Below, piece after piece: positions 7,851-17,517 of a DNA stretch of 33,579 bases. Numbering within the stretch: position 1 is the stretch's first letter; the number at the start of each line of letters is the position of its first letter. The notes under the pieces were generated by a model that ran no database searches, was not told the origin of the DNA, and saw only the letters and a list, made by a program, of their open reading frames with translations. A program made the position numbers and the translations under genes. Source of the DNA: Limnohabitans sp. (GTDB lineage: Bacteria; Pseudomonadota; Gammaproteobacteria; Burkholderiales; Burkholderiaceae_C); contig VEQC01000006.1 of the NCBI GenBank assembly GCA_018883455.1, forward strand, positions 1-33,579, in the 5' to 3' direction.

Positions 7851-8621
7851 TCAGTCGGAATCTGCCACCACGCATTCCACCCCGGCTTGCTGCAGGAGGG
7901 GCGCGAAGGGGGCGGGCGGGGGGAGGTCAGTGAAAAACACATCCAAGTCTTGCAGGTGGCCGAGCTCGACCATGGCGGGGCGATTGAACTTGGTGTGGTC
8001 GGCCGCCATCCAAACTTCGCGCGCATGGGCCATCAACGCCCGAGTCACCTTCACTTCGCGAAAGTCGTAATCGCGCAAGGTGCCGTCCGCTTCAATGCCG
8101 CTCACCCCCACGAGGCCAATGTCCACTTTGAACTGGCTGAGAAACTCGACGGTGGCCTCACCCACAATGCCTTGGTCGCTCGCGCGCACGCTGCCACTCG
8201 CCACGATCACCTCGCATTGGGGGTTGGTGCTCAGGAGTGCCGCGATGTGCAGGTTATTCGTGATCACGCGCAAGTCGCGGTGCTGCATGAGTGCCTGGGC
8301 AATGGCTTCGGTGGTGGTGCCAATGTTCATCATGAGCGAGCAGCCGTTGGGAATGCGCGCGGCTACCGCGCGCGCGATGCGCTGCTTGGCCTGCGCGGCC
8401 ATGGCTTGGCGCTGCCGGTAAGCCACGTTCTCGGTGGTCGAGCCGGGCAAGCGCACGCCGCCATGAAAGCGCGCGAGCATGCCCGCCTCGGCCAGGCGCT
8501 GCACGTCGCGGCGCACGGTCTGCAACGTCACGCCAAAACGCTCGGCCAAGGCCTCGATGCTGAGGGTGCCTTGGTGCCGAACGGCTTCCACGAGCTGGGA
8601 CTGGCGCGGGTTCAAATCCAT
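7851..8621 (-). CDS. glpR: DeoR-family regulator, GlpR-like
   Basis: N-terminal DeoR HTH NPRQSQLVEAVRHQGTLSIEALAERFGVTLQTVRRDVQRL; flanked by glpK and glpD. Confidence 0.88.
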   Translation of the reverse strand: MDLNPRQSQLVEAVRHQGTLSIEALAERFGVTLQTVRRDVQRLAEAGMLARFHGGVRLPGSTTENVAYRQRQAMAAQAKQRIARAVAARIPNGCSLMMNIGTTTEAIAQALMQHRDLRVITNNLHIAALLSTNPQCEVIVASGSVRASDQGIVGEATVEFLSQFKVDIGLVGVSGIEADGTLRDYDFREVKVTRALMAHAREVWMAADHTKFNRPAMVELGHLQDLDVFFTDLPPPAPFAPLLQQAGVECVVADSD

Positions 8622-8693
8622 GGTGCTGAGAACATAGACGAAAAAGAAAAGCCTGAGTTTAGGGTCAATCCGGAGTCTAAACGAATAAAATTA

Positions 8694-8719
8694 GAACATA
8701 ATCGAAAATAAACGAACAT
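8694..8719. promoter_or_regulatory. Candidate GlpR operators: tandem GAACAT half-sites spaced by 20 bp upstream of glpD
   Basis: GAACAT at 8694-8699 and 8714-8719 in an AT-rich glpR-glpD intergenic region; minus strand ATGTTCGTTTATTTTCGATT-ATGTTCTAATTTTATTCG resembles the ATGTTCG...CGAACAT GlpR operator logic. Confidence 0.45.
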
Positions 8720-8794
8720 CCCGTGGGGTCTTAAATCCTCGCCAGACCCGTCTCACCGGACCAAGCGCCGTTGCGCCAAAGCCCGTACCGAACC

Positions 8795-10339
8795 ATGTCA
8801 CGCCAAACCCTGCTGCAAGAACTCCAGGCCGTCGAGCACTATGACCTCACCGTCGTGGGCGGCGGGGCCACGGGCTTGGGGGTGGCTTTGCACGCAGCCT
8901 TGCGCGGCCATCGGGTGGCGTTGTTGGAGGGGCACGACTTCGCCAGTGGCACCTCGTCGCGTTCGACCAAGCTGCTCCATGGCGGGGTGCGCTATTTGGC
9001 GCAGGGCAACATGGGTTTGGTGCGTGAGGCGCTGCGGGAGCGCTCGGTGGTCATGGCCATGGCGCCGCATTTGGCCCAGCCCCTGGCGTTTGTCATGCCC
9101 AGCTACAACGCATGGTCCACGCCACTTTACGCGCTGGGCTTGAAGCTCTACGACGTCCTCGCCGGCACTGCCGGTCTCGGGCCCACGCGCTGGCTCAATC
9201 GGCACGCCACGTTGGCGGCCTTGCCGGGCTTGCGTGCGGCGGGCTTGCGCAATGGGGTGCAGTATTGGGACGGCCAGTTTGAGGACGCCCGTTTGGCCCT
9301 GACGCTGGCGCAAACGGCCGCTCGCGCGGGGGCGCTGCTGCTTAACCACACCCGGGTCACGGCGGTCACGCCGCCCGACGCGCAAGGCTTGCACACCGTG
9401 CATGCCTGCGACGCCATCTCGGGGCGCACGCTGGTCTTGCGCAGCCGCGCGGTGGTGAACGCGACGGGGGTGTGGGTGGACCAGTTGCGCACGCAAAGCG
9501 CGCCGGATGCGCAGCGCTTGGTCTCGCCCAGTCAGGGCGTGCACGTGGTGGTAGACCAGCGCTTCATGCCCACGCGACAAGCCTTGCTCGTGCCGCGCAC
9601 CCGCGATGGACGCGTGCTCTTTGCCGTGCCCTGGTTGGGGGCCTTGGTGCTCGGCACCACCGACACCCCGCGCACCGATTTGCCGCAGGACCCGGAACCA
9701 TTTGCGCACGAGGTGGATTTCATTCTGCAAGAAGCAGCACAGGTGCTCCAGCAGCCCATCACGCGCCAAGATGTCAAAAGTGTGTGGGTGGGTTTGCGCC
9801 CGCTCGTCGCCCAACAAGCGGGGCAAGAGACCAAAGCACTCTCGCGCGAACACACCTTGGTGCGCGAGGCCAACGGCATGATCAGCATCACGGGGGGCAA
9901 GTGGACCACGTTTCGCGTCATGGCCGAGGACACGCTCGCCGCCTGTGTGGCCGCCGGGGCCTTGCCCGCGCGTGCGGCGCCGCAGAGCTTGCGCGCGCCC
10001 CTCGTGGGGGCACTGCCCGGTGCGGCGGCGGTGTCGTTGGCGCAGCCGCCGGGGCCGCATTTGTATGGGACGGCGCAAGCGGACGTGGCGCGCTTGGCGG
10101 GAGCCGACCAACCGCTGGGCATGGGCTTGACTGAGGCCATGGTGCGCTTTGCCGCTCGCGAGGAGTGGGCCATCACGGTGGAAGACGTGTTGGCGCGGCG
10201 CTGGCGCGCGCTGTTTTTGGATGCCCGTGAGGCGCGGCGCATGGCTGCGGCTGTAGCGCGCATTCTGCAAGCCGAGACGGGGCATGACCCGCAATGTGCG
10301 GCATTTGAGGCCTTATGCGAACGCTACACCTTGGCTTGA
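8795..10339 (+). CDS. glpD: Glycerol-3-phosphate dehydrogenase (FAD)
   Basis: YDLTVVGGGATGLGVALHAALRGHRVALLEGHDFASGTSSRSTKLLHGGVRYL; TGGKWTTFRVMAED. ORF starts at 8771; MSRQTLL at 8795 preferred. Confidence 0.95.
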   Translation: MSRQTLLQELQAVEHYDLTVVGGGATGLGVALHAALRGHRVALLEGHDFASGTSSRSTKLLHGGVRYLAQGNMGLVREALRERSVVMAMAPHLAQPLAFVMPSYNAWSTPLYALGLKLYDVLAGTAGLGPTRWLNRHATLAALPGLRAAGLRNGVQYWDGQFEDARLALTLAQTAARAGALLLNHTRVTAVTPPDAQGLHTVHACDAISGRTLVLRSRAVVNATGVWVDQLRTQSAPDAQRLVSPSQGVHVVVDQRFMPTRQALLVPRTRDGRVLFAVPWLGALVLGTTDTPRTDLPQDPEPFAHEVDFILQEAAQVLQQPITRQDVKSVWVGLRPLVAQQAGQETKALSREHTLVREANGMISITGGKWTTFRVMAEDTLAACVAAGALPARAAPQSLRAPLVGALPGAAAVSLAQPPGPHLYGTAQADVARLAGADQPLGMGLTEAMVRFAAREEWAITVEDVLARRWRALFLDAREARRMAAAVARILQAETGHDPQCAAFEALCERYTLA

Positions 10340-11400
10340 GTGTTGGCCGCGGTGCTGCCGCGCACCACCAGCGCGCAGGGCAAGTGGCAGTCGGTTGGCG
10401 ACTGGCCATGCAAGAGGCGCTGGCGCAAAATCTCGGCGGTGGTGCGACCAATCTCCACGCGCGGCGGACGCAGGGTGCTGAGCCCTGGGGCGATCTGAGC
10501 GCCCAGGGGGAAGTCGCCAAAGCCAAGCACGGCCAAATCCTTCGGCACCTCAAGCCCATGGCTTTGGGCTTCGAGCAAAGCCCCCAGGGCGAATTGATCG
10601 TTGGCAAATGCCACCGCCCGCACGTGGGGATGCGCTTGACGCAATTCGTGCAGGGCAGCGCGCCCGGCCTCCGTGGGGTCACCCAAGTTGGCGTTCAGAA
10701 GGGGGGCCACGAGGCCGGCTTGACGCGCCGCATGCACAAAGCCTTGGGCGCGCTCGTGCGCCCGAAAGTCTTCGACCACGCCGCTGTCAACGAATGCCAA
10801 GGCGCGGTGGCCGCACGCCATGAGGTGCTCGGCCATTTGGGCGCCCACCTCGCGATGGTCAAAGCCCACTTGCACCCAGCCTGCGGGGTGCTTGGGGCGC
10901 GCGTGATCCCAGATTTGGAAGACCGGCGTGCCATGTGCGACGGCTTGTTGCAGCAAGTGGTGCGTGGCGGGCAGATGTTGACGCCCCGTCACAATGAGCG
11001 CCGCCGGGTGCCAGCCCAGCACCGCACGCAGTTGCTCCACCTCGCGCTCGAGCGAGTAGGCATACGACATGAGCATGAGTTCGTAGCCCGAACCGTCCAG
11101 CCCTTCAATCAGACCTTGGATGGTTTCGGCAAAGATCGAGTGCCCAATGTTGGGAATGAGCGCGGCCACCAGGCGGGAGTGCCCGCTGGCGAGTTGACCG
11201 GCTTGCACATTGGGCACATACCCCAAGGCGTCGATCGCCTGTTGCACCCGTTGCGCGGTCTCGGCCGCCACGCGTTCGGGCTCGCGCAAGTAACGCGACA
11301 CCGTGATGCGGGTGACCCCTGCACGGGCGGCGATGTCGTGCAAGGTCACACGACCATGGCCTCGACGGGGACGGCGCGGGGGAAGGGGGGCAGAGTCCAA
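10324..11400 (-). CDS. LacI-family transcriptional regulator (gluconate-repressor-like)
   Basis: HTH VTLHDIAARAGVTRITVSRYLREPERVAAETAQRVQQAIDALGYVPN; periplasmic-binding-like domain; divergent from the dehydratase operon. Confidence 0.92.
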   Translation of the reverse strand: MDSAPLPPRRPRRGHGRVTLHDIAARAGVTRITVSRYLREPERVAAETAQRVQQAIDALGYVPNVQAGQLASGHSRLVAALIPNIGHSIFAETIQGLIEGLDGSGYELMLMSYAYSLEREVEQLRAVLGWHPAALIVTGRQHLPATHHLLQQAVAHGTPVFQIWDHARPKHPAGWVQVGFDHREVGAQMAEHLMACGHRALAFVDSGVVEDFRAHERAQGFVHAARQAGLVAPLLNANLGDPTEAGRAALHELRQAHPHVRAVAFANDQFALGALLEAQSHGLEVPKDLAVLGFGDFPLGAQIAPGLSTLRPPRVEIGRTTAEILRQRLLHGQSPTDCHLPCALVVRGSTAANTQAKV

Positions 11401-11437
11401 GGGTTTTGCCGGATGAAAATAGCTTGTGGTTCAAATC

Positions 11438-11453
11438 ATGTTACCGCTAACAT
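11438..11453. promoter_or_regulatory. LacI/GntR-type operator ATGTTACCGCTAACAT
   Basis: ATGTTA-CCGC-TAACAT inverted repeat between the divergent LacI gene and dehydratase gene; resembles the gluconate-repressor operator of enterobacteria. Confidence 0.7.
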
Positions 11454-11482
11454 CAGACCCTGACAAGATTCCGGAATCGGTC

Positions 11483-13219
11483 ATGACCAAAACAACTGCG
11501 GATTTGCGCAGCCGTCGCTGGTTCAATGCGAGCGGCATGCGTGCCTTTGCCCATCGCCAACGCATTCAGCAAATGGGCTTGCGTCGGGAAGACGTGATGG
11601 ATCGGCCCATCATCGGGCTCATCAACACTTGGAGCGATCTCTCGCCCTGTCATGCGCATTTGCGAGAGCGTGCCGAGGCCGTCAAGCGCGGCATTTTGCT
11701 CGCTGGGGGCATGCCGTTTGAGTTGCCCGCCATGAGCTTGGGCGAGGTGCTGGTCAAGCCCACCACCATGCTGTATCGCAACTTTCTCGCCATGGAGGTG
11801 GAGGAGCTCATTCGCTCTTTGCCCTTGGATGGCGTGGTCTTGCTCGCCGGTTGTGACAAAACCGTGCCGGGCACGATCATGGGCGCGACGAGTGCGGGCC
11901 TGCCCTTCATCTTCTGCCCCGCCGGTCCCATGCTCAACGATCGTTACGTGCGCGCGGGGCAACCCGAACGACGCATTGGTGCGGGCACCCACACGCGCAT
12001 GTTCTGGGACGAATACCAAGCCGGTGCGGTCAGCGATGCCGAATGGGTGCAACTCGAAGGCCGCATGACGCGCTCGCCAGGCACCTGCAACACCATGGGT
12101 ACGGCCAGCACCATGGCAGGCATTGCCGAAGCACTGGGGCTGACCTTGCCGGGCGCCAGTTCCATTCCGGCCATGGACGCCGCGCACCCGCGCATGGCCA
12201 CCGACTGTGGTGAACGCATCGTGGCGATGGTGTTTGAGGACCTCACCCCGGCCAAACTGCTCACCCCCGCTGCATTCCACAACGCTGCGGCCGTGACCAT
12301 GGCCATGGCGGGCTCGACCAACGCGTCTATCCACCTCTTGGCCATGGCCCGACGTGCCGGCGTGTCGTACGGGCTGCAGGACTTGGATGCCATGGCGCGC
12401 CAAGTCCCCGTGTTGGCCAACCTCTTCCCCAGTGGCGAGGGCTTGATGGAGGACTTCCACTACGCGGGTGGCTTGCCCGCCTTGATGAACCGCATCCGTG
12501 CGCACCTGAAGACCGATTGTCTTACCGTCAATGGCCGCACCTTGGGTGAAAATTTGGCAGGCCGAACCGCGCAGAACGACGACGTCATTCGCCCACTGGA
12601 TCGACCGGTGAGCACCGCCCCCGCGCTAGCGGTTTTGCGCGGTAACCTCGCGCCGCACGGCGCGGTCATCAAGCCCAGCGCCGCGAGCGAGAAGTTTTTC
12701 AAGCACCGTGGCCGCGTGTTGGTGTTTGATTCGCCCGCCGCGCTGAATGCCGCCTGTGCCGATCCCGCGCTCGACTGCGACGAGAACACCATCTTGGTGT
12801 TGCGCAACGCGGGGCCGATTGGTGCGCCCGGCATGCCCGAGTGGGGCAACCTGCCGATCCCGAAAAAGCTACTCGACCAAGGCGTGCGCGACATGGTGCG
12901 CATTTCCGATGCGCGCATGAGCGGCACCCATTACGGCACCTGCGTCTTGCATGTGAGCCCAGAGTCTGCCGCCGGGGGCGTGCTCGCCCTCGTGCAAAAC
13001 GGGGACATGCTGCGCATGGACATCGCGGCGCGTGAACTGGAATTGGAGGTGGATGAGGCTGAGCTCGCGCGCCGTCGTGCCGCCTGGCAACCCCCGGCTA
13101 AGCCCTACACCCGAGGCTTTGTGCGGTTGTACCAAGAACACGTCACCCAAGCCCACGAAGGGTGTGACTTCGATTTTCTGCAAGGCACGGGAGACACTCC
13201 CGAGCCCGCCATTTACTAA
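11483..13219 (+). CDS. IlvD/Edd-family dehydratase (aldonate dehydratase type)
   Basis: GLINTWSDLSPCHAHLRERAEAVKRGI, LAGCDKTVPGTIMGA, GTCNTMGTASTMAGIAEALGLTLPG, DARMSGTHYGTCVLHVSPE. Start at Met 11483. Confidence 0.92.
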   Translation: MTKTTADLRSRRWFNASGMRAFAHRQRIQQMGLRREDVMDRPIIGLINTWSDLSPCHAHLRERAEAVKRGILLAGGMPFELPAMSLGEVLVKPTTMLYRNFLAMEVEELIRSLPLDGVVLLAGCDKTVPGTIMGATSAGLPFIFCPAGPMLNDRYVRAGQPERRIGAGTHTRMFWDEYQAGAVSDAEWVQLEGRMTRSPGTCNTMGTASTMAGIAEALGLTLPGASSIPAMDAAHPRMATDCGERIVAMVFEDLTPAKLLTPAAFHNAAAVTMAMAGSTNASIHLLAMARRAGVSYGLQDLDAMARQVPVLANLFPSGEGLMEDFHYAGGLPALMNRIRAHLKTDCLTVNGRTLGENLAGRTAQNDDVIRPLDRPVSTAPALAVLRGNLAPHGAVIKPSAASEKFFKHRGRVLVFDSPAALNAACADPALDCDENTILVLRNAGPIGAPGMPEWGNLPIPKKLLDQGVRDMVRISDARMSGTHYGTCVLHVSPESAAGGVLALVQNGDMLRMDIAARELELEVDEAELARRRAAWQPPAKPYTRGFVRLYQEHVTQAHEGCDFDFLQGTGDTPEPAIY

Positions 13220-13273
13220 AGGAAGCGGCATGTTTGAGCGCCCCCTCGTTTGTCACGATGCCAGGAGCCGTCC

Positions 13274-14356
13274 ATGAGTGCGGTGGCCCTGCGGCAAGTG
13301 GAGAAAAGTTACCCCGGTGCCGGTCGCGTGGTGCACGGAGTCGATCTGGAGGTGCGCGCGGGGGAGTTCTGCGTGTTTGTCGGGCCCTCGGGCTGCGGCA
13401 AGTCCACCTTGCTGCGCATGGTGGCGGGACTGGAAGAGATTACCGGCGGGGAGATCGCTATTGGCGGGCAAGTGGTCACCGCCTTGCCGCCACGCCTGCG
13501 CGACATTGCCATGGTGTTCCAAGATTACGCGCTCTACCCGCACAAGAACCTCTATGAAAACATGGCGTTTGGCCTGCGCTTGCGCAAGACGCCGGAAGAC
13601 GAAATTGACCGGCGCGTGATGGACGCCGCACGCCTCTTGCGCATCGACCATTTGCTCGATCGCAAGCCCGCGGCGCTCTCCGGTGGGCAGCGCCAGCGCG
13701 TGGCGATTGGCCGGGCCATCGTGCGTCAGCCGCAAGTGTTTCTGTTCGATGAGCCGCTCTCCAACCTGGACGCCCAATTGCGCGGCGAGATGCGCACCGA
13801 GATCAAGAAGCTTCACCAGCGTTTAGGCGCAACTATCATTTACGTCACGCACGATCAGGTCGAGGCCATGACGTTGGCCGATCGCATTGCCGTGATCAAC
13901 GCCGGGCGCGTCATGCAATACGACACCCCCCAGGCGATTTACAACCAACCGGCGGCCCACTTCGTGGCGGGCTTTACCGGCTCGCCACCGATGAATTTGC
14001 TCGCGGGAACCGTCACCGCAGACGGGGTGCAACTCGGGCCCCAAAGCGTGCCCTTGCCGGCGGCCTTGCGCGCCTTGGCCAAGCCGGGCCAGGCGGTCCA
14101 TCTGGGTGTGCGGCCCGAGCACATTTTGTTGCAGCCCCAAGCCGATACCCTGTCGGTTGCCAGCGAAGTGGTCATCATCGAGCCCCTGGGCGCAGAGACC
14201 TTGGTCACGGTACGCTTGGGCGATGGCGAGGCCGTGGCGCGCTGTGGGGCGGATTTCCGTGCCGCTCCCGGCACCCCCATCACGGTTTACTTGCAATCGG
14301 CGCAACTGCATTTGTTTGACCAAGCCACGGGCTTGAATTTAAGGAGTCCCACATGA
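13274..14356 (+). CDS. ABC transporter ATP-binding protein (UgpC/MalK-type, carbohydrate uptake)
   Basis: Walker A GPSGCGKST, LSGGQRQRVAIGRAIVRQPQVFLFDEPLSNLDAQLR, C-terminal TOBE-like domain. Confidence 0.95.
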   Translation: MSAVALRQVEKSYPGAGRVVHGVDLEVRAGEFCVFVGPSGCGKSTLLRMVAGLEEITGGEIAIGGQVVTALPPRLRDIAMVFQDYALYPHKNLYENMAFGLRLRKTPEDEIDRRVMDAARLLRIDHLLDRKPAALSGGQRQRVAIGRAIVRQPQVFLFDEPLSNLDAQLRGEMRTEIKKLHQRLGATIIYVTHDQVEAMTLADRIAVINAGRVMQYDTPQAIYNQPAAHFVAGFTGSPPMNLLAGTVTADGVQLGPQSVPLPAALRALAKPGQAVHLGVRPEHILLQPQADTLSVASEVVIIEPLGAETLVTVRLGDGEAVARCGADFRAAPGTPITVYLQSAQLHLFDQATGLNLRSPT

Positions 14357-15306
14357 AATTTCGCCACGTATTGTGGTCCTTGGTCAGCGCTGGGTTGGCC
14401 ACGCTGGCGCAGGCGCAGCCTGCGCGCTTTCCCGAGCGGCCCATCACCATGGTGGTGCCCTTCGGGCCGGGGGGCACCGCCGACATCATGGCGCGCATTC
14501 TGGCCGATGGGTTCTCGCGCCAGTTGGGGGGCTCGGTGGTGGTGGTCAACACGGCGGGTGCAGGTGGGGCCATTGGCATGGCCCAAGTCGCGCGGGCTCG
14601 CCCCGACGGCTACACGCTCTCGATGACCACCATTGGCCCGCTTGTCATCCAACCCTCCCGGCGGGACAACACGGGCTATCAGCCCGACGGGTTTGACTAC
14701 ATCTGCGGCACCTACGATGTGCCCTTGCTCACCCTGGTGCCCGAGCAATCGCCCTATAAGAACTACGCCGCCTTGGTGAGTGCGGCCAAGCAGGCTTCGG
14801 GGCGTTTCAATTACGGTTCTTCCGGAGTGGGCACCGCGTTGCACATCAGTGCCTTGGAGCAGTGGCAACACCACGGCGTGCAAGCGCTGCATGTGCCCTA
14901 CAAGAGCACGGGCGATATGGTGGTGCCCTTGAAGAACGGCGAAATTCAGGTTTTCAACGAAACCCCGCCGGTGGCCGTGCAACACCAGCTGCGCGCCCTC
15001 GTCGCGCTCTCGGACAAACGGGTGCCGGGTTTTGAGCAGGTGCCCAGCGCCAAGGAGCTTGGTCTGCCCGTGCGGGGCTCGGTTTGGGGCGGTTTGGTCG
15101 CCCCCAAGGGCCTGCCCGCCGCCTTGCGTCAACAACTCGAAGACGCCTGCCGCGCCGCCACCGACACCACCCTCTACAAAGCCCGCGCCCAAGCGGCCAA
15201 CAGCCCCTTGGTCTGGCGCGACGGCGAAGCCTTTCGCCGCTTCGCCATGGCCGAGGCCGACAAAATGCGCCGAATCGTGGAGACCCACGGTTTGCGTGAG
15301 AAATGA
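14353..15306 (+). CDS. Bug/TctC-family tripartite tricarboxylate transporter substrate-binding protein (orphan)
   Basis: FPERPITMVVPFGPGGTADIMARILADGFSRQLGGSVVVVNTAGAGGAIGMAQVARARPDGYTL is diagnostic; 4-nt ATGA overlap with the preceding ATPase gene. Confidence 0.93.
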   Translation: MKFRHVLWSLVSAGLATLAQAQPARFPERPITMVVPFGPGGTADIMARILADGFSRQLGGSVVVVNTAGAGGAIGMAQVARARPDGYTLSMTTIGPLVIQPSRRDNTGYQPDGFDYICGTYDVPLLTLVPEQSPYKNYAALVSAAKQASGRFNYGSSGVGTALHISALEQWQHHGVQALHVPYKSTGDMVVPLKNGEIQVFNETPPVAVQHQLRALVALSDKRVPGFEQVPSAKELGLPVRGSVWGGLVAPKGLPAALRQQLEDACRAATDTTLYKARAQAANSPLVWRDGEAFRRFAMAEADKMRRIVETHGLREK

Positions 15307-15344
15307 ATTCAAGCCGATTGACAGACCAACCGAAGGAGACTCCC

Positions 15345-16604
15345 ATGAAACGTCGTTTTCTCTTAGCGGCCACCCTCACCGCCACCCTCGTGGCGGGCCA
15401 GAGCTTGGCCCAGCAAACCAACCTGCGCGTGTTCTCTGGCGGGCAAAACCAGCGCCCAGACCTCATGCGCAAATTGTTTGACCAATACCAAGCCGCCAAC
15501 CCTGGTGTGAAGATCGACATCGAAACCGGTGGCGCCACCTCCGAGCTGCAACGCCAGTACCTGAGCACCGTGCTCAACGCCAAGGATTCGGCCATCGACA
15601 TTTACATGATCGACATCGTCAACCCCGCGCAGTACTTTGGCGCGGGCTGGCTCGAACCCCTCAACGCGTACCTGGGCAACCCCGCCGAAGTCATGAAGCC
15701 CTACTTGCCGGTGTACGCCAGCGCCAACGTGATTGACGGCAAGATCGCTGCCATGCCGGCCTTTGCCGACGCCATGTTCATGTACTACCGCAAGGACTTG
15801 CTCGACAAATACGGCCTCAAGGAACCCAAGACATGGGACGAACTCGCCGCTGCCGCCAAAAAGGTGCAAGAGGGCGAGAAGAACCCGAACCTCCAAGGCC
15901 TCTCCATTCAGGGCGCGCCCATCGAGGGCGCGGTCTGCACCTTCCTCCTGCCTTACTGGAGCCAGGGCAAGGATTTCAACGACGCCAACGGCAAGCTGAC
16001 GCTCGACAAGGCCGCCGCCACCCAGGGCATGAACCTCTGGCTCAACATGGTTGACCAAGGTGTGTTGAAGAAGAACATTGCCGAGGTCACCACGCCCGTG
16101 ACCGTGAGCGAGTTCAAAGCGGGCCAGGTGGTGTTTGCCATCAACTGGGGCTTTGCCTGGGATCGCTTCAAGGATGACGCCGACAGCCAAGTCAAAGGCA
16201 AAGTGGGCGTGATGCCCCTGCCCGCCATGGCCGGGGGCAAGAGCGCCACCTGCGTGGGGGGCTGGCAGTGGGCGGTGAGCGCCTTTAGCAAGAACAAGGC
16301 GGAAGCGGCCAAGCTCGTGCGCTTCATGTCCACGCCACAAGCCAGCAAGTTCTTGGCCGTCGAGGGCTCACTCTTGCCCACCTACCAGTCGGTTTACACC
16401 GATGCGGACGTCACCCGCGTCGTGCCTTGGTTCAAGGATGCCGCCAATGTCGTGATTGCTGGTCGTAGCCGTCCGCTCTCCAAGGACTATGGTCAGGTGA
16501 GCGATGTGGTGCGCACGACCACCAGCGCCATCTTGGCTCGCACCAAGAAGCCCGAAGAAGGCGTGGCAGAGATCGAATCGCGCCTGAGCCGGGTGATGCG
16601 TTAA
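15345..16604 (+). CDS. ABC transporter sugar-binding protein (family 1 extracellular solute-binding)
   Basis: Signal peptide MKRRFLLAATLTATLVAGQSLAQ; IDIYMIDIVNPAQYFGAGWLEPL, MPAFADAMFMYYRKDLLDKYGLKEPKTWDEL. RBS AAGGAGA at about 15332. Confidence 0.92.
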   Translation: MKRRFLLAATLTATLVAGQSLAQQTNLRVFSGGQNQRPDLMRKLFDQYQAANPGVKIDIETGGATSELQRQYLSTVLNAKDSAIDIYMIDIVNPAQYFGAGWLEPLNAYLGNPAEVMKPYLPVYASANVIDGKIAAMPAFADAMFMYYRKDLLDKYGLKEPKTWDELAAAAKKVQEGEKNPNLQGLSIQGAPIEGAVCTFLLPYWSQGKDFNDANGKLTLDKAAATQGMNLWLNMVDQGVLKKNIAEVTTPVTVSEFKAGQVVFAINWGFAWDRFKDDADSQVKGKVGVMPLPAMAGGKSATCVGGWQWAVSAFSKNKAEAAKLVRFMSTPQASKFLAVEGSLLPTYQSVYTDADVTRVVPWFKDAANVVIAGRSRPLSKDYGQVSDVVRTTTSAILARTKKPEEGVAEIESRLSRVMR

Positions 16605-16608
16605 ACCC

Positions 16609-17517
16609 ATGACCCAGGCCATGCCCCGTCCAAAGGCCTCCTGGCTGGATCCGAGCGATCGGACGCTGGCCTGGGTGCTGCTCGCGCCGGCTTTTTTGCT
16701 CTTGGCGCTCATCGTGGTCTACCCCATCGGCAAGCTGATCTGGAACAGTTTCTTTGATCTGCGACTCTCGGGGGGGCGGGGCGGCCAATTTATCGGTTGG
16801 GAAAATTACGTTCTGGTCTGGCGCGATGCCGATTTTTGGAACGCGGTGGGCAACACCCTCTTCATCACCGTGGTCACGGTTCCCGGGGCCTTGGTGGTGG
16901 GCTTGGGCTTGGCCTTGCTCGCCAACTTGCCGTTTCGGCGCAAGTGGCCGGTACGCCTGGCTTTGCTTTTGCCTTGGGCGCTGCCTTTGTCGTTTGCGGG
17001 ATTGATATTTGCGTGGTTCTTTCACACCGAGTATGGTGTGGTCAACGATGTGGCGCGACGCCTGGGGGCCACCACCGAACCCGTGATGTGGTTGCTGCGG
17101 CCAAACTGGGCGATGACGGCCATTTGCCTGACCATCATCTGGAAAACCTCGTCCTTCATGGCCCTCATTTTGTTGGCGGGGTTGCAGATGATTCCGCGCT
17201 CCTTGTACGAGGCTGCCGAAGTCGATGGGGCCACCCGTTGGCAGCAGTTCTGGCAGGTCACCCTGCCCATGCTCATGCCCAGCATTGTGGTGGCGCTCAT
17301 CTTCCGCACCATCACGGCCTTGCAAACCTTTGACATTCCCTACACCATGACCAAGGGGGGGCCGGGCAACGCCACCGAAACCCTGGCCATGCTGATTCAC
17401 AAAAACACCATCGATTACCTCGATGTGGGCTACGGCTCGACTTTGGCGGTCTTCATGTTCATCATTTCGTTGGGCGTCACGGCCATCTATCTGCGCCGCA
17501 TCGGGAGCCAGGCATGA
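16609..17517 (+). CDS. ABC sugar transporter permease (MalF-type)
   Basis: Hydrophobic; EAAEVDGATRWQQFWQVTLPMLMPSI EAA loop. Confidence 0.92.
   Translation: MTQAMPRPKASWLDPSDRTLAWVLLAPAFLLLALIVVYPIGKLIWNSFFDLRLSGGRGGQFIGWENYVLVWRDADFWNAVGNTLFITVVTVPGALVVGLGLALLANLPFRRKWPVRLALLLPWALPLSFAGLIFAWFFHTEYGVVNDVARRLGATTEPVMWLLRPNWAMTAICLTIIWKTSSFMALILLAGLQMIPRSLYEAAEVDGATRWQQFWQVTLPMLMPSIVVALIFRTITALQTFDIPYTMTKGGPGNATETLAMLIHKNTIDYLDVGYGSTLAVFMFIISLGVTAIYLRRIGSQA

Noticed and set aside
8798-10294. 498-aa minus-strand ORF antisense to glpD
   Set aside because: High-GC shadow ORF; Arg/His/Gly-rich low-complexity translation without family motifs; opposite strand is unmistakable GlpD.
11453-12505. 350-aa minus-strand ORF inside the dehydratase gene
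   Set aside because: Antisense shadow ORF; no recognisable domain.
15363-16340. 325-aa minus-strand ORF antisense to the ABC SBP
   Set aside because: Antisense shadow ORF, His/Gly/Val-rich, no motif.
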